A stretch of DNA of 64,000 bases, from positions 1 through 64,000 of the forward strand of contig JAWXCM010000449.1 of assembly GCA_034408745.1 (NCBI GenBank), read 5' to 3'. The DNA comes from JAWXCM01 sp034408745. GTDB lineage: Bacteria; Acidobacteriota; Terriglobia; Bryobacterales; Bryobacteraceae. Position 1 is the first letter of the stretch. Each line of letters begins with the position of its first letter. Of this stretch, positions 1 to 10,680 are shown piece after piece. A model generated the notes under the pieces. It was not told the DNA's origin. It did no database searches and worked only from the letters and a program-made list of their open reading frames with translations. Made by a program: the position numbers and the translations under genes.

Positions 1-391
1 GTTCGGGCACCGGGGCAGGGGGAGCGCCAACGGGAGCGGCGCCGGTTGAATGAGGCGCTTCCTTCTTCTGCTGCGATGCGGCCTGAGCCGACGAAGCGAG
101 CGTCTGGCCTCTGCCTTCGGGCCGGGCATCGCCGGAGCCGGAGCCACCGCCCGGAGAACGGTCGAACAGGGGCCGGTCCGAAGGGGGCTTGTCGCCTCCG
201 CCGTGGTTCTGCTTCGGACGAGGGGGGCGGTGCTCGCGCGGAGGCGCAGCCTCCCCGTTGGTGTTCGGCTTAGTCTCCGCAGCGGCCGGTTTTGGGGCCG
301 GAACCGCTTTGGCCTCCTCAGGAGCAGTCTTGTCCTGCTCGGCGAGGGGGATTAGTGCCTGTTGGTCTTTGTTATCGAAATCGCCTGCCAA
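1..391 (-). CDS. N-terminal part of a disordered P/A/G-rich protein (partial)
   Basis: A minus-strand frame stays open from a TTG at 391 to the window edge. A GAGG box sits 5 bases upstream of the TTG and the frame overlaps the end of engB by 40 bp. The visible 130 residues are low complexity: acidic and Gln-rich at first, then Pro, Ala, Gly, Arg and Gln rich, with no hydrophobic segment. That looks like the disordered N-terminal extension of a nucleic-acid-binding protein such as Rho or a ribonuclease, but no folded domain is in view, so the product stays unnamed. The TTG start is inferred from the ribosome-binding site. Confidence 0.5.
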   Translation of the reverse strand, partial: MAGDFDNKDQQALIPLAEQDKTAPEEAKAVPAPKPAAAETKPNTNGEAAPPREHRPPRPKQNHGGGDKPPSDRPLFDRSPGGGSGSGDARPEGRGQTLASSAQAASQQKKEAPHSTGAAPVGAPPAPVPE

Positions 392-927
392 ATTTCCCTC
401 ACTCCCCGGCCTGTCAGGGCCGAGAACGGAAGCAGCGGACGTTCCGGGCATTGCGCCTGGATTGCTGCGAGTCCGTTAGTTTCTTCACGTCGATTCAATT
501 TGTCGGTCTTGGTGGCTACAACAATGTACGGAAGTTGCTGGACCTCAAGCCACCGTTTGAGTTCCAGATCCGGCTCCATCCACCCGCGGCGGGAATCCAG
601 TAAAAGGACGGCCATTTCCAGGGTTTCCCGAGTTGTCAGGTAGGAGTCTATGAGGCGCTTCCAGCGGGCCTTCACGTCCAGCGGAACACGGGCGTACCCA
701 TATCCCGGCAGATCGACAAAGGTCAACTTCCCTTCGATCCGATAGAAGTTGATCAGCTGCGTACAACCCGGCTTTGCGCTAGTGTAAGCCAGGCCACGTT
801 TACCCGTGAGGGTATTCAGAAGGCTCGACTTACCTACATTACTACGGCCGAGAAAAGCCACTTCAGGAAAGGCGGCGGGAGGAAAGTCCTCGGGTTGTGC
901 AGCGCTCCGAATGTGCTCGGCTTCCAT
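352..927 (-). CDS. engB: Ribosome biogenesis GTP-binding protein EngB/YsxC
   Basis: TRAFAC-class GTPase of 191 aa, the usual EngB length. The P-loop GRSNVGKS is at residues 27-34, followed by the G3 motif DLPGYGYA and the G4 motif TKTDK. The N-terminal stretch ending FPEVAFLGRS is typical of the family. EngB assists late assembly of the 50S subunit in the cytoplasm. It lies 75 bp downstream of lon on the same strand, so the order clpX-lon-engB forms a likely quality-control and ribosome-assembly cluster. Its 3' end is overlapped by the next minus-strand frame. Confidence 0.95.
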   Translation of the reverse strand: MEAEHIRSAAQPEDFPPAAFPEVAFLGRSNVGKSSLLNTLTGKRGLAYTSAKPGCTQLINFYRIEGKLTFVDLPGYGYARVPLDVKARWKRLIDSYLTTRETLEMAVLLLDSRRGWMEPDLELKRWLEVQQLPYIVVATKTDKLNRREETNGLAAIQAQCPERPLLPFSALTGRGVREIWQAISITKTNRH

Positions 928-1002
928 TATCGTGCTCTGGCCAGGAGAGACCGGGAGGAGCCAGGCGCGTCCAGCGGCGCCCGGTCGCTCCGATTCTCCA
1001 GA

Positions 1003-3423
1003 CTAGTGCGTAATCTTCTCTTCCGCCGGAGTTCGCGACGCCAGTTCCACCGGTGCCTGAGGCAAAGGCAAAGCGACGAGCTCCCGTTCCAGCGCGATCT
1101 TCAAAACTTGGTCCATCCCCTCGACGAAATGCAGCTTCATCTCTTTGCGGATGTTCTCGGGGATGTCGGGCAAATCTTTCTCATTGTCCCTGGGCAGAAT
1201 CGCTTCGGTAATTCCGTGGCGGTGAGCGGCCAGGAGCTTTTCTTTGAGGCCCCCGATCGGCAGAACTCTACCGCGAAGCGTGATCTCACCAGTCATGGCG
1301 AGGTCGCCACGAACCGGGATTCCGGTCAGAGCGCTGACCAGGGCGGTGGCGATGGTGATTCCGGCCGATGGTCCGTCCTTGGGAATCGCACCCTCGGGAA
1401 CATGGACGTGAATATCGAGGTGTCGATAGAAATCCCGGTTGAGGCCGAACAGGTGCGCGCGGGAACGCAGGTAGCTCATGGCGGCGTGCGCCGACTCCTG
1501 CATCACGTCCCCTAGCTTGCCTGTTGTGCTCAGCTTGCCCCGGCCTTCCATGGTGGTGGCTTCCGTCGTCAGAATCTGGCCGCCGACCTCGGTCCACGCC
1601 AGTCCGATAACCGCGCCTACTTCATTCTTCTTATCGGTCGTAAGGTCGCGAAACTTTTGGGGTCCGAGCAATTCCGTTACGACTGCACTGGTGACGGTCA
1701 CCCTGGGGAGGGTATGAGGCGTTTCGCTGGAAGACGCGTTGACCACCTTGCGGGTGATTTTGCGGCACACATTTCCGACTTCCCGTTCGAGGTTGCGAAC
1801 ACCGGCTTCGCGTGTGTAGTACTGGACGAGGGCCTGGAGACCATCGTCGGTGAACTCAATGTTCTTCGGATGTAGGCCGGTGCCTTCCATCTGCTTCTTG
1901 ACGAGGAAGCGGCGGGCGATCTCCATCTTCTCGATTTCGGTGTAGCCAGACAGCCGGATCACTTCCATGCGGTCCTGGAGGGCCGCCGGGATGGTGTGCA
2001 GCACGTTTGCCGTTGCCACGAAGAACACCTGGCTGAGATCGTATTCGACGTCCAGGTAGTGGTCGACGAACATGAAATTTTGCTCAGGATCGAGGACTTC
2101 GAGCAGGGCGGCCGACGGATCTCCGCGGAAGTCCATAGCCATCTTGTCGACTTCGTCCAGCATGAAGACAGGATTGCGAGTCCCGGCCTTCTTCATCATC
2201 TGAATGATCTGGCCGGGCAGGGCTCCGATGTAGGTTCGGCGGTGACCGCGGATTTCCGCTTCATCGCGCACGCCGCCGAGCGACATGCGAACAAATTTGC
2301 GTCCAGTGGCCTTGGCAATCGACATACCGAGCGAGGTTTTGCCGACGCCCGGAGGTCCGACGAAGCACAGAATGGAACCGCGGGGGTTCTTCACCAGGCG
2401 TCGAACGGCGAGAAATTCGAGAATACGCTCCTTGATCTTCTCAAGGCCGTAATGGTCGCTTTCGAGCACCTGCTGCGCGAAAGCGAGATCGCGTATTTCC
2501 TTGGTCTTCTTCTTCCACGGCACCGCGAGCAACCAGTCGAGGTAATTACGAGACACGGTCGATTCCGCGGACATGGGCGGCATGTTTTCCAGCCGCTTCA
2601 ACTCCGCGATCGATTTCTCGTGCGCGTCTTTGGTCATCCCAGCTGCTTCGATCTTCTTCCGCAGCTCGTCAAACTCGCTCTTTTCACCGCGGCCGAGTTC
2701 TTTCTGGATGGCCTTGATCTTCTCGTTGAGGTAGTACTCTTTTTGCGCGCGCTCCATCTGCCGCTTGACGCGACCCTGGATGGAACGGTCGACGTTGAGC
2801 TTTTCGATCTCAATGTCGAGCATCTCGGCAACGCGGGTGAGGCGGTCGACGGGATCGAAGATTTCGAGGAGTTCCTGCTTTTCCTCAATGTTGAGCTGCA
2901 GGTTGGCGCCAACCGTGTCCGCGAGCTTGCCAGGTTCGTCGACCCGGATCGCCGCGATCATGGTCTCGTAATTGAGGTTCTGGCTGAGCTTGACGTACTG
3001 CTCAAAAAGGCTGGTGACGCGGGAGGTCAACGCGTCGAGCTGCGTGCCGCTCTCTACTTTGTAGGAGAACGTACGAACGACGGAGCGAAAAAAGCCCTCG
3101 TCATCGCTGACGGAAACGACTTTGGCGCGTTCGACACCTTCGACCAGCACCTTGATGTTGCCGTCGGGCAACTTCAGGCTCTGCACGATGTTGGCGATGG
3201 TACCGACGCCGTAAATTTCGTCGGGCCGGGGTTCGTCAACCGAAGCGTCGTGCTGCGTTGCGAGGAAAATCTTTTTTTCGCCCGCCAGCGCCTCTTCGAG
3301 AGCCCGCACACTAGACTCGCGGCCAACCACGAATGGCGTCATCATGTACGGAAAAATGACGACGTCCCGGATGGGCATCATCGGTAACCGTCTTGTGTCG
3401 GATTTTTCTCTGGAAGTCAGCAT
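1003..3423 (-). CDS. lon: ATP-dependent protease La (Lon)
   Basis: Full-length LonA of 806 aa. The N-terminal substrate-binding domain starts with [19 protein letters not shown]. The AAA+ module has Walker [10 protein letters not shown] near residue 356 and a Walker B-type MLDEVDKM near 421. The C-terminal Ser-Lys protease domain has the catalytic serine in [10 protein letters not shown] (Ser686) and the lysine in GGLKEKL (about Lys729), 43 residues later as in E. coli Lon. It degrades misfolded and regulatory proteins in the cytoplasm. It follows clpX on the same strand after a 127-bp gap that could hold its own promoter. Confidence 0.97.
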   Translation of the reverse strand: MLTSREKSDTRRLPMMPIRDVVIFPYMMTPFVVGRESSVRALEEALAGEKKIFLATQHDASVDEPRPDEIYGVGTIANIVQSLKLPDGNIKVLVEGVERAKVVSVSDDEGFFRSVVRTFSYKVESGTQLDALTSRVTSLFEQYVKLSQNLNYETMIAAIRVDEPGKLADTVGANLQLNIEEKQELLEIFDPVDRLTRVAEMLDIEIEKLNVDRSIQGRVKRQMERAQKEYYLNEKIKAIQKELGRGEKSEFDELRKKIEAAGMTKDAHEKSIAELKRLENMPPMSAESTVSRNYLDWLLAVPWKKKTKEIRDLAFAQQVLESDHYGLEKIKERILEFLAVRRLVKNPRGSILCFVGPPGVGKTSLGMSIAKATGRKFVRMSLGGVRDEAEIRGHRRTYIGALPGQIIQMMKKAGTRNPVFMLDEVDKMAMDFRGDPSAALLEVLDPEQNFMFVDHYLDVEYDLSQVFFVATANVLHTIPAALQDRMEVIRLSGYTEIEKMEIARRFLVKKQMEGTGLHPKNIEFTDDGLQALVQYYTREAGVRNLEREVGNVCRKITRKVVNASSSETPHTLPRVTVTSAVVTELLGPQKFRDLTTDKKNEVGAVIGLAWTEVGGQILTTEATTMEGRGKLSTTGKLGDVMQESAHAAMSYLRSRAHLFGLNRDFYRHLDIHVHVPEGAIPKDGPSAGITIATALVSALTGIPVRGDLAMTGEITLRGRVLPIGGLKEKLLAAHRHGITEAILPRDNEKDLPDIPENIRKEMKLHFVEGMDQVLKIALERELVALPLPQAPVELASRTPAEEKITH

Positions 3424-3550
3424 GATTCAGTGATGCGGGAAACTAGTGAAACGGAGTCAGAAAGTCAGTTGGCCAAGTCGCCCGTGTCCCGAGTATAACG
3501 TGTCGGGAGCGCAGAAGAATTCTCACCCTAAGTGGAGCCCTTGAGTCAGC

Positions 3551-4825
<1,275 letters not shown>

Positions 4826-5090
4826 AGTGAATCTCCGTTAGACTCCCGCAGCCTCGGACCTTTGCTCTGGGCTGCGCTCCGCCTTGAACCCGGCGCGAAG
4901 GGGAGTGGCCCAGCGTTCTGGCCTCCAGTCCCGGATGAACCCATTATCTCTACAAACCGACCGTTACGCCATCCCCCACCGGAAGCCCGCGTTATGAGCG
5001 CCAGCATGACTGTGACTCGAACGACGTAGTGTACGGTATCTTACCACAAAATATTTCCTCGAACTTTTCCGAACTAAACCGACATGCCAG
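4826..5090. other. Intergenic region upstream of clpX
   Basis: This 265-bp gap must contain the clpX promoter on the minus strand. A 61-codon frame (4822-5007, minus) ends by overlapping the clpX GTG start but has no recognisable domain, and I treat it as chance or at most a leader. The 5035-5090 part is noticeably more AT-rich than its surroundings. No hairpin or tRNA was recognised. Confidence 0.35.
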
Positions 5091-5972
5091 TTATGAAACC
5101 AGTTCGGCGAACGATGAGGCGAGGAGGGCGTCGCGAAGGCCGCTCTCTTCGCTCAAAGACAGAGTGCGGCGCGGTTCCAGACACTGGCCGCAGTCAATGC
5201 CGCTCCACCGCAGGATCGTTTTGACAGACGGGAAGCAGGGGTATCGGGTGCCGATTTCGATGAGCTCGTTGATTCGGGCCTGGACGGCGCGTGCTTCGGC
5301 CCATCTGCCGGCTTTGGCGAGTTGGTACACCTCAACGAAGAGTTGGGGGGCGAGGTTGTAGAACGTCCCGATGCCCCCGCTGGCTCCCATCAGCAGTCCT
5401 GCCACCAGCACCTCGTCATAGCCGCTAAAGACGGTGGCTCCGGAATTCCGGATCAGCGAGAGGCGGTAGAGGTCGTGGTCTGTGAACTTCAGGCCGATCA
5501 CGCTGGGCAGGGCGCAGAGCTCAAGGATCTGATCGAGACTGGCGATGGCGGGGGAGAACGCAGGGAAGTAGTAGACGAGAAACGGAATGTCGGCGGCGGT
5601 GGAGAGGGCTCGGTAGTATTCGCGGATCTCCGGGAAGGAGTAGACGCCGACGGGCGGCAGGCTGCTGACGGCAGCAGCTCCGGCGGCTGCCGCGTGGCGT
5701 GTGAGCTCGACGGCATCGGCGGTGCAGTACGCGCCCGTGTGGACGATCACTTGCTTGCCCTTAGGCGTGTGGCGGACAGCCGCCTCGGTGACTCGTTTGC
5801 GCTGGCCGACGGTCTGCAACAGGCCCTCGCCTGTAGAGCCACACACGTAGACTCCGTCGATGCCGGTGCGGCAGACACGGTCCAGCAGTTGTGCAAATGG
5901 CGCCTCTGCGAATGCTCCCTCCGCGTCGAATGGGGTGACCAGGGCAGGGTAGATGCCTTCGATTGTGCTCAC
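5091..5972 (-). CDS. nanA: DapA/NanA-family aldolase, probable N-acetylneuraminate lyase
   Basis: A 293-aa class I aldolase of the dihydrodipicolinate synthase/N-acetylneuraminate lyase superfamily. The family motif GSTGEG, the tyrosine motif YYFP and the Schiff-base lysine in GLKFTDHDLYRL are all present. The GLKFTD-DLY form resembles sialic-acid lyases more than DapA. It would split N-acetylneuraminate into N-acetylmannosamine and pyruvate. The GTG start at 5972 gives the family N-terminus IEGIYPALVTPF; the longer open frame upstream runs antisense to the sialidase and is rejected. Divergent from the sialidase across 42 bp, which supports the sialic-acid assignment; DapA activity cannot be excluded. 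Confidence 0.82.
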   Translation of the reverse strand: MSTIEGIYPALVTPFDAEGAFAEAPFAQLLDRVCRTGIDGVYVCGSTGEGLLQTVGQRKRVTEAAVRHTPKGKQVIVHTGAYCTADAVELTRHAAAAGAAAVSSLPPVGVYSFPEIREYYRALSTAADIPFLVYYFPAFSPAIASLDQILELCALPSVIGLKFTDHDLYRLSLIRNSGATVFSGYDEVLVAGLLMGASGGIGTFYNLAPQLFVEVYQLAKAGRWAEARAVQARINELIEIGTRYPCFPSVKTILRWSGIDCGQCLEPRRTLSLSEESGLRDALLASSFAELVS

Positions 5973-6014
5973 GGTTGTTATTGTCCTTCGCAGCGCGTTG
6001 TAGACTGACGGATC

Positions 6015-7106
6015 ATGCAATGTTTTGCCCGCGTAGTGCTGTGGCTGCTGGTGTGCGTGGCCGGTCTGGCTTCGGCGGAGTTCAGCCAGACCGAGGTGTT
6101 TCGTTCCGGCGAGGACGGGTACCACACGTATCGAATTCCCGCTCTGGTGATAACGAAGAAGGGCACGCTGCTGGCTTTTTGCGAGGGCCGGCGCGGCGGC
6201 GGCGGCGACAGCGGGGACATCGACCTGCTGCTGAAGCGCAGCATGGATGGCGGCCGTACGTGGTCGAAGGCTTTGGTGATAGCGGATCTGGGCGAGGATA
6301 CGGCCGGCAACCCGGCTCCTGTTGTGGATCGCAAAACGGGCGACATCGTGCTGTTGCTGACTCGCAATCCGGGCAAGGTCACTGAGCGGCAGATTGTCGA
6401 CGGCACCGCGTCGGGAAGCAGGACGGTCTGGCTGTCGAGGAGTACGGACGACGGAGCCACATGGGCTCAACCGACTGAGATTACGTCGAGTGTGAAGCGG
6501 GCGGACTGGACCTGGTATGCGACGGGCCCGGGGAATGGGATTCAGCTGCGGGACGGTCGCATGGTGGTGGCTTGCGATCACATCACGGCGGGGACAAAGG
6601 CGATGCATTCGCACGTGATTGTGAGCGACGACGGCGGGCGAACGTGGAAGCTGGGGGGCTCGGCCGGCGAGAAGACGAACGAGTCGGCAGTGGTGGAGTT
6701 GCGCGACGGATCCCTGATGCTGAACATGCGCTCCTATCACGGGAAGAACCGGAGAATGGTGGCGGTGAGTAAAGACCGCGGGGCGACGTGGGTGGACAAG
6801 GGGCTGGATGACACTCTGATCGATCCCGTGTGCCAGGCGAGCTTCGTGCGGTTCGACAAAGGGCGTCTGCTGTTCTCAAATCCCGCGGATGTGAAGCGGG
6901 CCCGGATGACGGTTCGGGTGAGCCGGGATGAAGGAAAAACGTGGGCCGCGTCGCGGCTGGTGCATGAGGGGCCCGCGGCGTATTCGTCGATGGCGAGGCT
7001 GAAGGACGGGCGCATCGGACTGCTGTACGAGCGGGGCGACAAACGGCCGTATGAGCGGATTACATTCGCGCGATTCGACGCCAGATGGCTGGAGAGCGGT
7101 AAATAA
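6015..7106 (+). CDS. Secreted exo-alpha-sialidase (neuraminidase, BNR propeller)
   Basis: A 363-aa protein with a signal peptide at about 1-21 (hydrophobic core VVLWLLVCVAGLASA). The sialidase motif YRIPAL at 39-44 carries the arginine that binds the sialic-acid carboxylate. Asp-boxes recur along the chain: SMDGGRTW (76-83), STDDGATW, SDDGGRTW, SKDRGATW and SRDEGKTW, as in six-bladed sialidase propellers. An NESAVVEL segment holds the usual acidic residue. It would release terminal sialic acid from glycoconjugates outside the cytoplasm. The MFS gene starts immediately after its stop codon, so the two are almost certainly co-transcribed. Confidence 0.9.
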   Translation: MQCFARVVLWLLVCVAGLASAEFSQTEVFRSGEDGYHTYRIPALVITKKGTLLAFCEGRRGGGGDSGDIDLLLKRSMDGGRTWSKALVIADLGEDTAGNPAPVVDRKTGDIVLLLTRNPGKVTERQIVDGTASGSRTVWLSRSTDDGATWAQPTEITSSVKRADWTWYATGPGNGIQLRDGRMVVACDHITAGTKAMHSHVIVSDDGGRTWKLGGSAGEKTNESAVVELRDGSLMLNMRSYHGKNRRMVAVSKDRGATWVDKGLDDTLIDPVCQASFVRFDKGRLLFSNPADVKRARMTVRVSRDEGKTWAASRLVHEGPAAYSSMARLKDGRIGLLYERGDKRPYERITFARFDARWLESGK

Positions 7107-8342
7107 ATGGACGGCAGGATTGGGAGATACGCGTGGTTTGTTGTCGTGCTGCTGATGCCGGTGGCGCTGCTGAATTATCTCGACCGTCAGATGCTGGCGT
7201 CGATGAAATTCTCCCTGATGCAGGATATTCCGGACATCGGGTCGGAAGCGAAATGGGGCGCCATTCTTGCGCTGTTTAAGTGGACTTATGCGGTTCTGAG
7301 CCCTGTCGGCGGATATCTTGCGGACCGTTTCAGCCGCCGGCATGTGATTGGCGGGAGTCTGGTGGTATGGTCCGCGGTGACGTGGGCTACGGGGCATGCG
7401 CACACCTACGATCAACTGCTGTGGACGCGCGCGGTGATGGGCATCAGCGAGGCGTTTTATATTCCGGCGGCTTTGGCATTAATTTCGGAATATCACCGGG
7501 GAGCGACGAGGTCGCGGGCGATCGGCATGCACCAGATGGGCATTTATGCCGGTGTCATTATCGGCGGATTTAGCGGATATGCGGCGGAACAGCCGGGGCT
7601 CGGGTGGCGGTGGATGTTCGAGGTTTGCGGGCTGTTTGGCGTGCTGTACGCGGTGCCGCTGTTTTTTCTGATCCGCAATGCTCCGCGGCTGGAAACGAAA
7701 TCGGAGGCGGGGTCGCCTGGCGGCGCGCTGCGGGAACTGCTCGGCGACCGGTCGTTTCTGCTGCTGGTTGTGTACTTCACGTTGCCGGCCATGGCGGGGT
7801 GGATTGTTCGCGACTGGATGCCGGCGATTCTGAAGACAGAGTTTGGGATTGGGCAGGGCCAGGCCGGAGTGTCGGCAACACTGTACTGGATGATTTCGGC
7901 AATTGCGGCGGCGCTGACCGGCGGGTGGCTGGCAGACAGGTGGATGCTGCGGACACCGCGGGGCAGGATCTATACCAGCGCGATCGGCACGTTGCTGATC
8001 GTTGTCGCGGTGCTCGGTGTAGGGTATTCGCCGCGCACGGGGATGCTGGGTGTCGCGATTGCATTTCTGATCCTGTTCGGGTTTGGATGGGGGTTTTTCG
8101 ACTCGAACAATATGCCGATTTTGTGCCAGATCGCACGGCCGCAGTTGCGGGCGACCGGCTATGGGCTGATGAACATGGTGAGCATCAGCTGCGGCGGACT
8201 GGCCGACTGGGGGTTCGGCATCCTGCGCGATTCCCGCGTGCCGCTGATGGGAATCTTCAGCGTGTTTGCCGGCGTGGCGTTGCTGTCTGTGTTGTGCGTG
8301 CTGCTGATTCGTCCGGTGTTTGTAGACTCAAAAACGGCTTAG
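7107..8342 (+). CDS. MFS transporter, probable sialic acid/organic anion uptake
   Basis: A 411-aa polytopic membrane protein with about 12 hydrophobic segments. The start resembles the anion:cation symporter branch (LLNYLDRQML), and the loop motif GGYLADRFSRR is an MFS signature between helices 2 and 3. The ATG directly abuts the sialidase stop codon, showing translational coupling. With a sialidase before it and a sialic-acid lyase divergent, import of free sialic acid is the simplest role. The substrate is inferred from neighbours, since MFS sequence alone does not define it. Confidence 0.85.
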   Translation: MDGRIGRYAWFVVVLLMPVALLNYLDRQMLASMKFSLMQDIPDIGSEAKWGAILALFKWTYAVLSPVGGYLADRFSRRHVIGGSLVVWSAVTWATGHAHTYDQLLWTRAVMGISEAFYIPAALALISEYHRGATRSRAIGMHQMGIYAGVIIGGFSGYAAEQPGLGWRWMFEVCGLFGVLYAVPLFFLIRNAPRLETKSEAGSPGGALRELLGDRSFLLLVVYFTLPAMAGWIVRDWMPAILKTEFGIGQGQAGVSATLYWMISAIAAALTGGWLADRWMLRTPRGRIYTSAIGTLLIVVAVLGVGYSPRTGMLGVAIAFLILFGFGWGFFDSNNMPILCQIARPQLRATGYGLMNMVSISCGGLADWGFGILRDSRVPLMGIFSVFAGVALLSVLCVLLIRPVFVDSKTA

Positions 8343-8451
8343 CGGGGCTGGCACGGTCTTCCTCTGCCTTGTGCTCTTACGCACCACACTTTACGTTTTT
8401 CTTACGGTGGGTGGGGCGAGATGACATCTTATCAACGGTAAGCTGGCGGGC

Positions 8452-9363
8452 GTGGACGCTATCGACTTTCTGCCTCACAACGTGCTGTCGATCAACATAC
8501 TGCCGGTATATCCGCTGACGATCGCGGTGTTGGCGAAGGACAATGCCGATCCAAAGACGGGGCTCGAATATGGGACGCAGATCGGCGACGCGGGGTTGAT
8601 CCTGAAACTCGGCGACGGGACGGTGACGAGTGCGGCGTGGAAGGCGAAGAGCTTCTTTCGCGGTCCGCTGAATCGTAACACCACGAACCCGACGGTGGAA
8701 TACACGCCGCTTCCGTCGAACTGGTTTGCCGTGGATTTCGATGACAGCGGGTGGGCGCAGGCGAAGGAGTATCCGGAGTCGCAGGTGCGGCCTGACGGCG
8801 ACTACAGCAGCTTCGATTTCACGGGAGCGAAGTTCATCTGGAGCGACGATCTGGAGCTGGATAACACGGTGGTATTCCGGTATACGGTGCCGAAGCCAGC
8901 GAACTGGTCGAAGACGTGGAATACAGACGGGGACACGGACAGCGCCAACATTGTGAATGATGCGAAGATGGCGACGCTGCCGTCGCCGTTCCTGTTTTCG
9001 GTCAACCGGGATGGGCTGGCGACAGGGTATGTCACGCGAGTTCGTGGCGGCGCGCAACTTACTGAGCAGTTCGCTAAAACGGAAGGCGGAGTTACCACGC
9101 CGGTTGCCATCGACATGGGGCCGTCGACGGATCTGGTGTATCTGGTGCTCTACGGGAGTAACCTGCCGAATGTTAGTACCGCTACGGCGACGGTCGGCGG
9201 AGTTGCCGCCGAGGTTGCGTATGCGGGTCCGTTGCTTCCGGCCAATGGCGTGGCCCAGTTCAATGTCGCGGTGCCACGGTCGCTGGCCGGGCGTGGCTCC
9301 GTGGAACTTGTGGTGACGGTGAACGGAAAAGCTTCGAATCCGGTTTCAGTTACGATTCGGTGA
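8452..9363 (+). CDS. TIGR03437-domain protein, probably missing its N-terminus
   Basis: A 303-aa frame from a GTG at 8452. About the last 80 residues (from DLVYLVLYGSNLP to the end) match the TIGR03437 C-terminal domain that is strongly expanded in Solibacter usitatus. The preceding 200 residues are Trp/Asp-rich and secreted-looking (KFIWSDDLELDN), resembling lectin-like or YHYH-type extracellular modules. There is no signal peptide. An in-frame TGA lies about 28 bp upstream, and no convincing ribosome-binding site precedes the GTG, so the gene appears truncated at its 5' end. It may be a remnant next to other decayed genes. Confidence 0.6.
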   Translation: MDAIDFLPHNVLSINILPVYPLTIAVLAKDNADPKTGLEYGTQIGDAGLILKLGDGTVTSAAWKAKSFFRGPLNRNTTNPTVEYTPLPSNWFAVDFDDSGWAQAKEYPESQVRPDGDYSSFDFTGAKFIWSDDLELDNTVVFRYTVPKPANWSKTWNTDGDTDSANIVNDAKMATLPSPFLFSVNRDGLATGYVTRVRGGAQLTEQFAKTEGGVTTPVAIDMGPSTDLVYLVLYGSNLPNVSTATATVGGVAAEVAYAGPLLPANGVAQFNVAVPRSLAGRGSVELVVTVNGKASNPVSVTIR

Positions 9364-9384
9364 TGTGTGTGTCTTGAGCCCTGC

Positions 9385-9804
9385 TCAGAGGGGCTGCTTC
9401 AGTTGCTGAAGCGGGATGTTGACACGGTAGAGGGGCTTGCCGTCCGCTCCGCTGAGTTCGAAATTGCCGCCGATACTGGGTGGGCCGGACTGTCCACCGA
9501 GGAAGGTCACTGCCCGCTGACGCACGCTTCCCTCGCCGGAAAGGCTGGTCCACTTCCCGGTGATGAGCTTCGCCGGCGGCGTCACGTTGAAGCTCAGGTG
9601 TACGGACAGGCTTTTCGATGCGTCGCCGTAGACAGCCTGGACGGCGAGAAGTTCACCGTCGCGAGTGCCTTTCAGCGATGTAAGGGCAAACTGCGACACG
9701 TCCCGGGTGCCGCTCAGATCTTCGACAGGGCTGGTGGATCGCGGGGCGCAACCGGCGAAGAGGATCACACAGCAAACGGACAGAACGGCACGAGTGCAAA
9801 GCAT
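9385..9804 (-). CDS. Small predicted lipoprotein
   Basis: A 139-aa protein with a lipoprotein signal: hydrophobic core LSVCCVILF followed by the lipobox LFAGC, giving a lipidated cysteine near residue 19. The mature part is Ser/Thr/Gly-rich and predicted to be beta-strand rich, with no catalytic motif I recognise. It would be anchored in the inner or outer membrane facing the periplasm. It is convergent with the TIGR03437-domain gene and sits beside the decayed EF-hand region; function unknown. Confidence 0.72.
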   Translation of the reverse strand: MLCTRAVLSVCCVILFAGCAPRSTSPVEDLSGTRDVSQFALTSLKGTRDGELLAVQAVYGDASKSLSVHLSFNVTPPAKLITGKWTSLSGEGSVRQRAVTFLGGQSGPPSIGGNFELSGADGKPLYRVNIPLQQLKQPL

Positions 9805-9897
9805 TTTCTCAGTGTTAGATGCGGGGGGCGGGCGATTTTAACAAAGCTTAACAGAATTATACGAGTCCTGGGCTCAGTTGCGGGTTCAAACAGGTAT

Positions 9898-10417
9898 GCG
9901 AGGGCCGGGGTGGACCTGGCGGCGGACGGCGTGGACCGGGCGGCGGACCGGGTGAGACTCGGCCACCCGCGGCGGCGGACCTGGTCAAGACGCTGCTCGC
10001 CTTCGATGCCAACAGCGACGGTCAGCTACAGGAGGACGAGGTTCCGGAGCGGATGCAGGGTCTGTTTGCCAGAGCGGATGCGGACAAGAACGGCGTGCTG
10101 ACGCAGGCGGAGCTCACGAAACTGGCGGAATCGCAGGGCGGTGGTCCCGAGCCTGGCGGTGGAGAGGGCAGGCGCGGACCCGGCGGCCCAGGCGGCGGTG
10201 GCATGCGGATGGATCCGCTTAGGCCGCGCTCGACATTAACAAAGACGGCATGGTTTCTGGTGCGGAGATGGCAGGTTCCGTGGCGGCATTGCGGGCGCTG
10301 GACAAGAATGGCGACGGCAAGATCACCGAAGACGAGATTCGTCCCGATGGCGGCGGCCCGGTGCGCCAAGGCGAGGTGCGCCAAGGCGAGGTGCGCCAAG
10401 GCGAGGTGCGTCGATGA
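9898..10417 (+). pseudogene. EF-hand protein, frameshifted and without a start codon
   Basis: The plus strand encodes Gly/Pro/Arg-rich linkers and four EF-hand-like calcium loops: DANSDGQLQEDE, DADKNGVLTQAE, then in another frame DINKDGMVSGAE and DKNGDGKITEDE. The frames join if one base is restored near 10221. No ATG, GTG or TTG opens the first frame and no signal peptide remains. The end is a 15-bp tandem repeat coding VRQGE three times, with a TGA at 10415 that overlaps the next ATG. Such EF-hand proteins often sit with DUF2271 and ApbE genes in Acidobacteriota and Planctomycetes, and an ApbE remnant follows here. Confidence 0.72.
10361..10405 (+). repeat. Three perfect 15-bp tandem repeats
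   Basis: The unit GTGCGCCAAGGCGAG occurs three times head to tail, then a partial copy GTGCG runs into the stop codon. In frame it reads VRQGE three times at the end of the EF-hand pseudogene. It probably arose by slippage. Confidence 0.9.
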
Positions 10418-10680
10418 AGAGCGGGATGCAGTTGCTCTCAGCAGGGGCGGTGCTGGTGGTACTGGTTGCACTGATCACTCCGGCGGCGAAGTCGCGCGTA
10501 CGACAGCCAGATGGCCGGGCCGCACACGTTCCACCACGAAAACGTGCTCGGCACTTAGCTGGAGCTGAAAGTGGCGGGCGGTTCGGAGCAGGATGCCGAC
10601 CGGGCCGAGCATGCGGCGCTGGCTGAAATCGACCGGCTGTCGAAGATTTTGAGTGCGTGGGATGCGTCGAGCGAGTTACG
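10414..10680 (+). pseudogene. ApbE-like FAD:protein FMN transferase remnant
   Basis: An ATG overlapping the EF-hand stop begins a clear signal peptide (LLSAGAVLVVLVALI). The frame then breaks near 10496. In the shifted frame the text FHHENVLGT is followed by TAG (10556-10558) and LELKVAGGSEQDA, then AEIDRLSKILSAWD. This is the pattern of ApbE N-terminal domains, with the stop codon where a serine is expected. Similarity ends near 10680, so most of the flavin-transferase domain is missing. At least three separate lesions (frameshift, nonsense, truncation) mark it as a real pseudogene. The 126 bp that follow, up to the hydrolase gene, show nothing I recognise. Confidence 0.7.

Noticed and set aside
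1996..3387. Long plus-strand frame opposite lon
   Set aside because: Its amino acids mirror lon codons in a GC-rich genome and it shows no domain or ribosome-binding site. It is an antisense shadow.
5973..6740. N-terminal extension of the sialic-acid lyase frame
   Set aside because: The extension is antisense to the sialidase and rich in Arg and His. The family N-terminus begins at the GTG at 5972.
8343..8451. Second sigma-54 site (CTGGCACGG near 8350)
   Set aside because: The -24-like part has no matching GC element at the required 10-base distance.
10361..10405. Possible CRISPR or regulatory repeat
   Set aside because: Direct repeats without spacers, in frame with coding sequence: simple slippage.
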